From: Brevibacterium sp. S22
Lineage (GTDB): Bacteria > Actinomycetota > Actinomycetes > Actinomycetales > Brevibacteriaceae
Direction: 5' to 3'
Assembly (NCBI RefSeq): GCF_004745485.1
Contig: NZ_RHFG01000010.1
Span: 62,001 to 126,000 of the forward strand
DNA: 64,000 nucleotides
Part shown: piece after piece, positions 25,624 through 34,320 of the stretch
Layout of the letters: each line of letters opens with the position of its first letter
Position numbering within the stretch: position 1 is the first letter of the stretch
Notes under the pieces: model-generated
The model's database searches: none
Told to the model about the DNA's origin: nothing
What the model saw: the letters and a program-made list of their open reading frames with translations, nothing else
Made by a program: the position numbers and the translations under genes

Positions 25624-26055
25624 AGTTGATCCTCGTGGTTGATGCGACGGCGTTCCGGTGACCGTGTCGCCGGTCGCCGTCGGCAGTGATCGCCCGGCCG
25701 CAGGGACCCGCGGGGCACCAAGACCCGCAGAGGCGTCGGCTTGAACCCGAATGGGCGCGCCGACGGCGGTCGGAACGAAGAACTGGTCACCAGTGAAGGA
25801 TGGTGCGGTGACGCCTGCGCGGCCCGTCCGACGAACCCCAGGTGAGGGGCGCCGCGACCGCGCGCTGTGCGGATACGGCTCGCATGGGGGCGAGTGTCGA
25901 CCTCATGGGTCGCATCCGGCAACCCGATCAGCATAACCGATGAAGTGAGCTGTTTCACCCGGAAAACCCACCCTCGCCGAGGTTGCCCTCACTTTCGATG
26001 GCATGTTCTGCGAACCTTTGGATCCGTTCACAGCCGGGGGCGGCCGCCTCCGATT
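25624..26055. other. Non-coding stretch upstream of malic enzyme
   Basis: I see no credible gene in this 430-base GC-rich region. It must hold the malic-enzyme promoter on the minus strand, but no clear -10/-35 pair stands out. Reading frames here lack codon bias and family motifs. Confidence 0.5.
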
Positions 26056-26163
26056 TCTCGTGTGCGACTGGGATCTCGTGTGCGACTGGGATCTCGTGTT
26101 GGTTCGGATTCTCGTGTTGGTTCGGATTCTCGTGTCGGTGCCGGTTCTCTTGTCGGCTGGGGG
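26056..26163. repeat. 18-bp tandem repeat array (six units) before the DUF222/HNH gene
   Basis: Six contiguous 18-base units start at 26056, 26074, 26092, 26110, 26128 and 26146, each beginning TCTCGTGT or TCTCTTGT. Units 1-2 are identical to each other (ending GCGACTGGGA), units 3-4 likewise (ending TGGTTCGGAT), and units 5-6 are diverged. Degenerate continuation with CTCGTGCA/CTCGCGTC words runs to about 26330. The paired identity of neighbours suggests recent slippage duplications. Confidence 0.85.
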
Positions 26164-26503
26164 CCTGGCGTCTGTCTCGATCCCTGCGCCACCTCAGGTC
26201 CTCGTGCACGCCTCGGCACCCGTGCTGCTCGGGTTCCTCGTGCATGCCTCTGCCGCGCCGGCTCAGGTTCTCGCGTCTGCCTCGGCACCCGTGCTGCTTC
26301 AGGCTCTCGTGTCAGTGCCGAATGCGACGATTGCTGTGCAACGAAATCAGACACCATCAGACACCATTAGATATCGAGAACTATTCGAAATCTTTCTCTG
26401 TTTTCTATTGTAATCTTCACTTTGATTGAATATCATAGTGTTACTAGCTTTTCAAATCAGCTCCACTTCTCCGACAACGAGGTCCGAGGCAGGTGAAAAC
26501 GCA

Positions 26504-29065
26504 ATGAAGGGCACGACCGACCGCTCCACCCCGGCACACGCCGAGGAGGATGAGACGACACCGTCGTCTCCGCGGCTGACCATCCGCTTCGAATCGAACA
26601 TGAGTCGCTTCGCTGTGGAGTCCGCCGCCGCGGATCGTGCCCATATCTCCACCTTCGAGTCGTTATCTGCAGTGGTGCTCGAGCAGGTCTTCATCAACCT
26701 CGACTTCCCCATCCCTGAGGGGCCCGAGCCGTACCGCTGCGAGACGATCGCCGGAACTTTCGAACGCCGCGAGAAGGAGTCCGCATACGCAGCCGAAGCC
26801 GAGGCGCAGGCTGTCAGCGAATCGCAGGCTGTCGGCAAGAAGTCTGCTGCCGAGCCCAGTGAGTCGGCCCTGGACGCCCCGTCCAGCGCCGGAGTCCCGT
26901 CCAGTGCCGGGATTTCGGCGAACGCGGCAGTGTTCTATGACGAAGACTTCGCTCGTGAACAGAAGAAGAAGGCCGAGGAGGGTGCACGGAACCTGCTTCC
27001 GGAGTTCCCTGAGCTCGACTCCGGCGTCTGCTTCTCGAAGTGGGTCTACGACAATGTGGACTCCGATGACCTCGTCGAGATCTCGACGGTGTTGGGAACC
27101 AATTCGGGGCGCACCTACCGCCAGCTGTCCAGCGCCATGACGATCCTCTACGGGCTGCCCCAATTTGCCGACCGTGTCCGCGCCGGCGAGTTCACGCGTG
27201 CTCATGTCGATGTCGCTGCTCAGCAGTGCCAGAACGTCGCGTTCGAGTTTCTGCCGCGGATCGATGCTTTTCTGGCTACGAAGAAGGCCGACGTCACCTG
27301 CGATTCCCTGCGCAGATCTCTGACGAAGATGATCACCCTCCTGGTGCCTCCGAACGATGCGACCGAGACCGCCACGAAGCGCCGTCGCATCGACGTCGAG
27401 GGCTATAAGGACGGCTCCGCGTGTCTCACCGTCAGTGGCCCGTCGGCCGAGATCTTCTCCTGTTACAACCGGGTCCAGGCCATGGCCTTGGCGATTCACG
27501 GGAAGAACAAGTCTGCGTTCAATCTGCCCGCAGGGGTCGAACTCAACGACGACCGCTCCGTTTCCCAGCTCGAATACGACCTGTTCGTCCGCCCCGTTCC
27601 CGAGCTGAGCGTCAAGGTCATCGCAGTCGACCCGGTCACCGGCATCCAGACCGCCAAAGAAGCGCCGATGCTCGGTGCCGACGGAGAGCTCATTCCGGGC
27701 TTGGACACCGAAGACGGCCTCGCCGATTATGCCAAGAATGTCGCCGCACAGTCGCCCGATGCCAAGAATGTCGCCGCACAGTCGCCCGATACCGACATTG
27801 CGACCGCCGACGATGAGGCCGCCATTGCGCCTCCCGACGATGAGGCGGCCTCCGACGGCGCCTCGCCAAGGAACGACAATGCAGCTGCCGACGACGCCGC
27901 ACGCAGCCAGTCCGCCGGATCCGCCTTCGCGCCGGATCCCGAAGACGGAGGAGAGGCCGACCACGGCCCGGTCGAGTACTCGATCAGACTGCGCATGCCC
28001 ACCAGCCAGTCGTGGCTGGCGAACCAGGCAGCTACGGTCGTGACGGTTCCGTTCCTCACCCTCACCGGTGACTCGGACCTGCCCGGCACCTTCGCTGACG
28101 GTTCACCGGTTCCCGCCGAGGCAGCACGCACGATCGCCGGCCGATCGAAGACCATCCAGCGGATCCTCACCGATCCCGCCACCGGCACTCCCGTTGACGC
28201 GAAGGCCACGACTTATACAGTTCCGAAGGACCTCCGCAAGACCCTGATCGAGCAGTGGACGGTGTGCACCGTCCCTGGCTGCTCGCGCCGGGCTGAGAAG
28301 TCAGAGATGGACCATGTCGACCCGTTCTTCCACCTCGCACCACTCAAGGGCGGACTCACCCGCTTCGGGAATCTCCATCCGCTGTGCAAGAAGCACCATG
28401 CGCTGAAGACCGCCGGACGGTATGGGGTCACTATGCCCAAATCCGGTGTGATCGACTACGAATTCAGGAATGGGATCTCGACCACTGTGTCGGCCCCCGA
28501 ACAGCCGATCAATGTTGCGCAAGTTCTCGAGTTCGCGGCCTTGGCACACGTGGGTCTCGAGTGGTGGACTCTGCCCTCATCGATGGTCCCCACCGTCCCG
28601 ACGGTGCTCGAGCTCATGCCCGGCGAGTCGACGATTCGCGAGCGTGACGAGAAGAAGCGCCTCCGCGAGGAGTGCGAAGCCAAGCAGCGCCGCCTGTCGG
28701 AGGCGTTCGAGGCCAAGCGGGTTGCGCGACAGCAGTTGAGGCTCGAACAATGCCTCGATTGGGAGAACTCTGCCTTCCAGCCCTGCCTGCCCGCCGGGGC
28801 TGATTCCTCAGCGACAAAGCAGCTGACGGGGAACCGCAAGTATGCCAAAGCCGTGAAGTGGTGCCGTCTTTGGGGACTCGACATCGAAGACATCGACTTC
28901 GATCCCCACAGCCCCTCCGACACTGAGTCCTCTGCCGATACCACCGCACGAGACCAGCACACGACGGAGCCCGAAGGCTCCGGTACCGACGACCCGTGGG
29001 ACTGCCGTTATGAGCCGAAGGTGAATTGGGATCACGATCTTGAGACCGATCCCCCACCGTTCTGA
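26504..29065 (+). CDS. DUF222 / 13E12-type protein with C-terminal HNH endonuclease domain
   Basis: An 853-residue protein of the REP13E12/DUF222 family common in actinobacteria. The DUF222 region spans roughly residues 160-420 (CFSKWVYDNVDSDDLVEISTVLGTNSGRTYRQLSSAM, AHVDVAAQQCQNVAFEFLPRID). An acidic, low-complexity linker near 410-480 holds a 30-bp tandem duplication. The HNH nuclease module near 588-640 reads CTVPGCSRRAEKSEMDHVDPF...GNLHPLCKKHHALK, with the DH, N and HH residues intact. A charged helical tail follows. ATG 26504 is preferred over 26426 because the extra residues are hydrophobic noise from the AT-rich promoter. The family's biological role is unsettled; mobile or DNA-repair roles have been proposed. 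Both sides carry minisatellites. Confidence 0.85.
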   Translation: MKGTTDRSTPAHAEEDETTPSSPRLTIRFESNMSRFAVESAAADRAHISTFESLSAVVLEQVFINLDFPIPEGPEPYRCETIAGTFERREKESAYAAEAEAQAVSESQAVGKKSAAEPSESALDAPSSAGVPSSAGISANAAVFYDEDFAREQKKKAEEGARNLLPEFPELDSGVCFSKWVYDNVDSDDLVEISTVLGTNSGRTYRQLSSAMTILYGLPQFADRVRAGEFTRAHVDVAAQQCQNVAFEFLPRIDAFLATKKADVTCDSLRRSLTKMITLLVPPNDATETATKRRRIDVEGYKDGSACLTVSGPSAEIFSCYNRVQAMALAIHGKNKSAFNLPAGVELNDDRSVSQLEYDLFVRPVPELSVKVIAVDPVTGIQTAKEAPMLGADGELIPGLDTEDGLADYAKNVAAQSPDAKNVAAQSPDTDIATADDEAAIAPPDDEAASDGASPRNDNAAADDAARSQSAGSAFAPDPEDGGEADHGPVEYSIRLRMPTSQSWLANQAATVVTVPFLTLTGDSDLPGTFADGSPVPAEAARTIAGRSKTIQRILTDPATGTPVDAKATTYTVPKDLRKTLIEQWTVCTVPGCSRRAEKSEMDHVDPFFHLAPLKGGLTRFGNLHPLCKKHHALKTAGRYGVTMPKSGVIDYEFRNGISTTVSAPEQPINVAQVLEFAALAHVGLEWWTLPSSMVPTVPTVLELMPGESTIRERDEKKRLREECEAKQRRLSEAFEAKRVARQQLRLEQCLDWENSAFQPCLPAGADSSATKQLTGNRKYAKAVKWCRLWGLDIEDIDFDPHSPSDTESSADTTARDQHTTEPEGSGTDDPWDCRYEPKVNWDHDLETDPPPF
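27731..27790. repeat. 30-bp perfect tandem duplication inside the DUF222/HNH gene
   Basis: Two identical 30-base units, starting GCCAAGAATGTCGCC at 27731 and 27761, encode two copies of AKNVAAQSPD in the acidic linker. The length keeps the frame, so it is a recent in-frame slippage event. Confidence 0.95.
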
Positions 29066-29085
29066 GCCCCAGCCCAGCCCAACCC

Positions 29086-29180
29086 GTCCAGTCTGCCCGT
29101 CCAGCTCAACTCGTGCAGTCTGCTCGTCCAGCTCAACTCGCCCAGTCTGCCCGTCCAGCTCAACCCGTGCAGTCTGCTCG
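29086..29180. repeat. 27-bp tandem repeat array after the DUF222/HNH gene
   Basis: Three full 27-base units start at 29086, 29113 and 29140, with a partial fourth at 29167. The core CAGTCTGCYCGTCCAGCTCA is kept in each. The unit is unrelated to the 18-bp array on the other side of the gene. The array begins 21 bases after the stop codon. Confidence 0.9.
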
Positions 29181-29296
29181 GCGCATGCGGGCACGTCCCA
29201 GCGCATCCTGGCTCACTCAGCGATCTCGACTCTCACTGTCGACCACTGGCGACGAAAGCCCCATTACATACGAAGCTGCCTCAGAACCAGGAGGCC

Positions 29297-31630
29297 TCAG
29301 ATCGAAGTTGCAGGCCCTCCTCCGGGCATTTCTGTCGATGAGAGGTACCCGTTGCGCTTTGCGTGTTCGAGCACTTCGGCACGGCTGCGCACACCGAACT
29401 TCTTATACAGCGCGGACAGTCGATTCTTCAGCGTCCCGGCGACGACCCCGAATTCGCGGGCGATCTGCGGGACCGGTTTCTGGGAATCGATGGCGAAAAG
29501 CAGCGAAAGCTCTGCGGAGGACAGTTCGACATTACGGTCGACGGAGACGCGCAGCGTTTCCGGAAGGTCCAGAAGTCGTTGCTGCAGATCTACGCCCGAA
29601 TGGCTCGGCTCATCGAATGTCTCAGCCAGATCCGACCAGGCCGTGTGAGAGGCCGTAGCCTCGATGAGCGCCGACCTCGAAGACTTCGACATCTGCGCAA
29701 TAGGCATCAGTGTTGACCCGATGATGCAGTAGTCGAGAACGTGGCCGAAACTGTCCACGGCGGCGTCTTCTTGACCTTCGTGGTGCAGGAACGCAGCGCG
29801 AAGTGCCGCAGCACAGCCCTTGAGCCGTGGGCCATCGGCGCTGTTGAGGACACGAGCAGTGTGCGACCACAGCTGCTCACGCTGCCCGAAGACGAAGCTC
29901 TGACGCGCTTTGACCAAGGAGTACGCGGGATCAGTCGGGGTCATCTGAACAGCCAGGTCCTGGATCGGCTTCGTCTCTCCCGCAGCGAGGAACACGAAGC
30001 TCGCGATATTCACGATCCCGGAGAATCTGGAATTCGACGAACTCGTCATCGGCGAATCCCTAGTGTCGACATTGTCGATCAGCTCTTTGGCTGCGATCGA
30101 GGCTCTGCCACTGTAGACACGATAGAGACTCTCGGCGATCGTGGGAAGCGATCCGAGTCCTTGCGCAGTCCCCAGGTTCTTCAGTTTCCCAAGAGCTGTG
30201 CCGGCCGCAGACAGATCGAGTCGGTCCAGGCTCCTCATCGCATCGAGGCATTGCCATTTGTGTTCACCGGGCAGTGTCTCCATGCCGAACATCTGCGCCT
30301 TGTCCCGAGCAAGGGTGAGATTGCGGCCCATCTCTTTGCCGTGACCGTGGCCGAGGTTGGCCAACGCTGTCTCCAGATAGCCTGCGAGCATCGGGTGCCA
30401 TGAGTTCGGCGCATAGGTTTCGGAGAACTGAATGACCCGCTGAAGGACCCGCAGCGCCTCAGCGAAACGACCTGCTGAGACCAAATTCTTGCCATGCTCA
30501 AGATTGAGTCCAGCTTGCATCATGGCTGCCGGGCCGGCCCCCTCGTCATGGTGACTGCGCAGCATTTCACGTCCCGAGTCGATCGTCCGCAGTGCCGTCC
30601 CGTAGTCACCGTTCGAGCGATGAAGACGTGCCTCCGCAGCGGTGAGCGCAGCGATCTCATCCACACTGAGTTCTGTCTCATAACCTGATGACAGCATGCC
30701 GTGGAGGCTCGGTACGACAATGCTGTCGAAATCTGTCACCGGCACCAAGCGTGTGCTGTCCTCGGTTCCGAAACGACTGCGCATCGAATCGATCCTTCGT
30801 GCAGCGCTCCTGGCCAATGCGAGAATCGGCTTTGCGGTGATGACGGACGCGGGCACTGAGAGAAAGGCGTCGACCGCGTTGGCCACGTCGTCGAAGACAT
30901 TGATGGACCGTCGCGTCCACATCTGCTCGAGGAGTTCCCAGTCTTCGATTTCGACGACGAGGTCAAGGATCTCGTCGTATCCCGGCACGTCGCTCGCCTT
31001 CGCCCTCGCATAAGAGTTGTCGATGGCGATGCTGAATGCCTCATGAGGACTTCTGTGGAACTCGCCAGCCCAGGGACCGATGATGCGTCGCATCAATGAG
31101 CGAATGAGACCGGGAACTGTCAGCGTTCCGTCCTGTCCGGATTCGACGACCAGCAGACCATCAGCGACCAACTCGGAAACCAATTCCGTGGACGTCGTCG
31201 GGACAGATGTCTTGGCCTCAGCTGCGACATAGGCATCGTGAACGAGCCCGATCGTCGGCGCTGTGATCTTCGGGGGCCAGGAGAAGAGAGCCAACAGAAA
31301 TAGAGGTTGCGCCTGAGCTCCTCCGGCCGAGAGGCGCGGCGTCAGCGAGGGCAGAAGCAGCGCGTCGATCTGGGTCTGGTCGACCTCAGATACCCGAATT
31401 CCAGCACGGTGCGCGGAATCGACGAGAGACTGCGCAATGTCGATTCTGCCGGCGCTGCAGCGAAAGAAGTTTGTGATTCCGACAGCGTCGAGGGCGCCTC
31501 GGTGATTGAGCGCTTCCGCGAAGGAACGCTCGTCTGAGATTCGGGGACCGAAATAGACTTCGAAGGCGTCTTGTCGGCGAGGAGGGGATGATTCCTCGCT
31601 GTTGTCGCGGCCGGGTTCACTGATTGGCAA
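29297..31630 (-). CDS. Large LuxR-type transcriptional regulator without a visible NTPase P-loop
   Basis: The last 60 residues are a LuxR helix-turn-helix: LSSAELSLLFAIDSQKPVPQIAREFGVVAGTLKNRLSALYKKFGVRSRAEVLEHAKRNGYL. The preceding 700 residues are mostly helical. They include TPR-like stretches (AEARLHRSNGDYGTALRTIDSGREML, FAEALRVLQRVIQFSE) as in MalT/LAL regulators, but I find no Walker A motif. The start is uncertain: the frame is open to 31810, but the first 60 residues look non-coding and cross an AT-rich promoter-like segment, so TTG at 31630 is my tentative choice. It follows the sigma-like membrane protein on the same strand and may control the surface genes. The inducer is unknown. 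Confidence 0.7.
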   Translation of the reverse strand: MPISEPGRDNSEESSPPRRQDAFEVYFGPRISDERSFAEALNHRGALDAVGITNFFRCSAGRIDIAQSLVDSAHRAGIRVSEVDQTQIDALLLPSLTPRLSAGGAQAQPLFLLALFSWPPKITAPTIGLVHDAYVAAEAKTSVPTTSTELVSELVADGLLVVESGQDGTLTVPGLIRSLMRRIIGPWAGEFHRSPHEAFSIAIDNSYARAKASDVPGYDEILDLVVEIEDWELLEQMWTRRSINVFDDVANAVDAFLSVPASVITAKPILALARSAARRIDSMRSRFGTEDSTRLVPVTDFDSIVVPSLHGMLSSGYETELSVDEIAALTAAEARLHRSNGDYGTALRTIDSGREMLRSHHDEGAGPAAMMQAGLNLEHGKNLVSAGRFAEALRVLQRVIQFSETYAPNSWHPMLAGYLETALANLGHGHGKEMGRNLTLARDKAQMFGMETLPGEHKWQCLDAMRSLDRLDLSAAGTALGKLKNLGTAQGLGSLPTIAESLYRVYSGRASIAAKELIDNVDTRDSPMTSSSNSRFSGIVNIASFVFLAAGETKPIQDLAVQMTPTDPAYSLVKARQSFVFGQREQLWSHTARVLNSADGPRLKGCAAALRAAFLHHEGQEDAAVDSFGHVLDYCIIGSTLMPIAQMSKSSRSALIEATASHTAWSDLAETFDEPSHSGVDLQQRLLDLPETLRVSVDRNVELSSAELSLLFAIDSQKPVPQIAREFGVVAGTLKNRLSALYKKFGVRSRAEVLEHAKRNGYLSSTEMPGGGPATSI

Positions 31631-31923
31631 TGCTGGAATCTTCTCTGTGCTGTCGGCGGGGAGCCGTGGCAGTGGGGACTGCCAAGGTGAGGGGAAATGT
31701 GCGTTGCTACATAAACATGTATAACACAGCAAGCTTACCGGTCTGTCGAGATGATATCTCGGCAGACCGTTCCTCACCGTATGTCGGCCCTGCCTCCGGA
31801 GGGGAAGCAACCGGCGCCGTAAGGCGACCGGTGAACCGGTGTCAGCTCAGTTGAGCCTCAATTGCGTCGATCAGTGAATGGTGCGACGGCTGGTCGTTTT
31901 CTGCGGACTGTCGGCGCCTCAGA

Positions 31924-33846
31924 TCACCCCTCTGCCCTTTCGGTCTCTGCCGGTGCGGACGTCGATGACGCGTCGCTCGATTGGTCGGGCTCCGACGGCG
32001 AGGGGTTGTCCGGTTCGTCGGGTTCCGATGGAGCGGGTTCGTCCGGTCCTGACGGTGAAGGCGTATCCGGTTCGTCGGGCTCCGATGGAGCGGGATCGCT
32101 CGGTTCGTCCGGTTCCGATGGTGCCGGGTCGCTCGGCTCTTCCGGTTCTGACGGTGAAGGAGCATCGGGCTCGTCGGGCGCCGACGGTGAGGGCGAATCG
32201 GGCTTCGTCGGGTTCGGCTTGCCGGGTGAGCCCGGCTTCTCAGGGCTTGTCGGGTCGGGGTTGCCGGGGCGGTCACCTGACTTCTTGCCCTTCGAGGACT
32301 TTCCATCGGTGTGCTCATCATCGTCGTGCGGAGAGGGTGAAGAGGGAGACTCTGATCCGTCCCGGCCCACGCCTCGTGAGGCCTCGGAATCGTGTGGATC
32401 ATTCGTTTTGGACGACGATGAGCCCGCGCGTCCGTCGTCGGGTGAGTTCCCGGACGATGCACTGTGCTCTCCCCCACTGCCTGCCCGGCTTCCCGCTTCC
32501 TTCCCCGCCGAGGTGGACGACGACCCGGCATCCGTCCGATACCCTGAATTCTCGCTGGATATCGGCGAGATCGAGAGACCGACCAGTGACCCGAGAAGTC
32601 CGATACACGCCGCCGCCACTGGGATGAGGACGGGCTTCGGGAGGTGAAAGACCGAGCCGTCTTTCTCGTCCTCCGGGTCTTCTGCTGCTGCCTGCATCGC
32701 CACTGTGGATGGCGCGAGGGCAGTTTCCTCTTCGGCCTCTGTGGAAGGCGCGAGGGCAGTTTCCTCTTCAGCCTCCGTGGATGAGGCTGAGGCAGCCTCC
32801 CCTTCCGTCTCCGCAGGTGGGGCTGAGACAGCTTCCTTCTCCGTCTCCGATGACGGCACGAGGGAAGTTTCCTCTTCGGCCTCCGTTGATGGATCTGAGT
32901 CCTCTGCCACCTGCGCCGCCGCCGTGGAAGGGGCGGGGGCAGCCTCCCCTTTCGTCTCCGACGACGGCACGAGGGAAGTTTCCTCTTCGGCCTCGGTTGA
33001 CGGCGCTGAGTCCTCTGCCACCTGCGCCGCCTCCGTGGAAGGCGCGAGGACGGCTTCCTCACCCACCACCGTGGGAGACGCGAGAGCAGTCTCTCCTTCC
33101 GTGGTAGGTAGGGCACTTTCCTCTTCCGCCGCCGACTCAGATTTCGCCTCCGCCGGCGCCAAGGGGGCCGCTGATGCCGGGGCTGTGTGTGATCGAACAT
33201 TGAGCGTGTCAGCAAATCGCTCGATCAAAGGCGGCGAAATCAGCAGAGCAGGGACAAGCGCAGAGCCCAGATCAGTCGCATCCAGGGCCCGCCCGCCCTG
33301 CGCCTTCCGCCACCGCCGCTGCAGCTCCTGCCGAGCACGCAATGTCAGACGGGTCGCGGTGTGCGCGGTGACATTCAGTCTCTGCGCTATAGATGCCGCC
33401 TCGAGGTTCTCGACTTCCCGCATCCACAGAATTCGCTGCCAGTTGTCGGGAAGACTCGAAAACACGTGTGCCACATTGCTGTGCCGAGCCCAGGCTTCAG
33501 AGACGATCATCGTCCCCTCCGTCATGTCGTGACGGGCCGCCTCCTCGTCAACAGCACGCTCGATGAGTGTCTCGAGATCCTCTGACGTTTCGGGCGGGGT
33601 GTGGAGAACCTGTTTGAGGACCGCCAACAGCGCAGCGTCATGGATCGCGCGGGTACCCACCGTCCCGTCCGCCGAATCGTCGATGTGGCGACGATAGATT
33701 TCGGAGAAGGCTCCGACGGTTCCGGAGTCGATGAGTCTGAGGATCTCGTCGTTCGTGAAATCGGCGAGATTCTCGTCAGGCTGATGTTCGTGCACGTCTA
33801 TCCGGTCCTCATCGGTCTCGACAGAAGTAGGTGGCAGGAGCCTCAT
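31924..33846 (-). CDS. Sigma-70-like protein fused to a membrane segment and Ser/Pro/Asp-rich stalk
   Basis: A 640-residue fusion. Residues about 25-190 resemble an ECF sigma factor: DEILRLIDSGTVGAFSEIYRRH is a short region-2 start, and SSLPDNWQRILWMREVENLEAASIAQRLNVTAHTATRLTLRARQELQRRWRKAQ is a good region-4 helix-turn-helix. Residues about 235-370 are Glu/Ala/Ser repeats (STEAEEETALAPSTEA). One membrane helix follows (PKPVLIPVAAACIGLLGSLVGL). The rest is a predicted outside stalk of Ser/Gly/Asp and PSEPDEP repeats with no LPXTG. The layout implies a membrane-tethered regulator with an envelope-exposed tail. Its own targets and any release protease are unknown. It precedes the LuxR gene on the same strand. 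Confidence 0.72.
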   Translation of the reverse strand: MRLLPPTSVETDEDRIDVHEHQPDENLADFTNDEILRLIDSGTVGAFSEIYRRHIDDSADGTVGTRAIHDAALLAVLKQVLHTPPETSEDLETLIERAVDEEAARHDMTEGTMIVSEAWARHSNVAHVFSSLPDNWQRILWMREVENLEAASIAQRLNVTAHTATRLTLRARQELQRRWRKAQGGRALDATDLGSALVPALLISPPLIERFADTLNVRSHTAPASAAPLAPAEAKSESAAEEESALPTTEGETALASPTVVGEEAVLAPSTEAAQVAEDSAPSTEAEEETSLVPSSETKGEAAPAPSTAAAQVAEDSDPSTEAEEETSLVPSSETEKEAVSAPPAETEGEAASASSTEAEEETALAPSTEAEEETALAPSTVAMQAAAEDPEDEKDGSVFHLPKPVLIPVAAACIGLLGSLVGLSISPISSENSGYRTDAGSSSTSAGKEAGSRAGSGGEHSASSGNSPDDGRAGSSSSKTNDPHDSEASRGVGRDGSESPSSPSPHDDDEHTDGKSSKGKKSGDRPGNPDPTSPEKPGSPGKPNPTKPDSPSPSAPDEPDAPSPSEPEEPSDPAPSEPDEPSDPAPSEPDEPDTPSPSGPDEPAPSEPDEPDNPSPSEPDQSSDASSTSAPAETERAEG

Positions 33847-34320
33847 TGCCGGGCAGCGCCAGAGCCTCCGCTTGGCGGCGAGCTCTCATCCCAGCAGTTT
33901 ATCGCATGTTTTCAAGCTCTGTTGCACCTGTATGACCTTTTCCTGCCGCCAAGATGACTATTTAGTGAACAACCACCAGATTCCCCAAAGGCGACCAAAG
34001 GAGCAGCGAGAGAAAGTTACTGGATATCGTTCAGAAGTAGTGGCGACCAGCGCCGATCCGCCCAGGGGCAAATCGCTGAAACCAATTGAAAACCCCTTCC
34101 AGACGCGCGCTCAACACGCCTAGAAGGGGTAACGCGACCGCACTGAGGATGCCGCCACGCACACGCCGATGTACTCATGAGATTTACCGACAAAGACAGA
34201 CTAACTTGCCTCATCGGATTATTCAAAGGCTATCTCATTCAGCAAGACCGACCCTCTTGAGTCGATTCATGACTCTTGCATGATCCTTTAATGACTCAAT
34301 ATTCAAGGGGTATCTCATCC
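33847..34320. other. Intergenic region between the CAO-like and sigma-like genes
   Basis: This 474-base gap is richer in A/T than its neighbours. It holds the terminator at 34092-34130 and must carry the promoter of the sigma-like gene. I see no supported reading frame. Direct words GGGGTATCTCAT and GGCTATCTCATTC recur at about 34228 and 34308, without a clear meaning. Confidence 0.5.
34092..34130 (-). terminator. Intrinsic terminator after the CAO-like lipoprotein gene
   Basis: On the minus strand ACCCCTTC (34130-34123) pairs with GAAGGGGT (34099-34092) around a loop that itself contains a GCGTG/CGCGC helix. TTTTC follows immediately, giving a proper U-run. Confidence 0.8.

Noticed and set aside
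25955..26357. Two Arg/Pro/Glu-rich minus-strand frames across the 18-bp repeats
   Set aside because: They are translations of the tandem array and its degenerate flank; repeats whose length is a multiple of 3 keep frames open.
26056..29180. Possible CRISPR array at the tandem repeats
   Set aside because: The units are contiguous without unique spacers, and no cas gene is present.
31842..33215. 457-aa Arg/Pro-rich frame over the sigma-like gene
   Set aside because: It is a frame-shifted reading of the Ser/Pro/Glu repeats; composition is implausible for a real protein.
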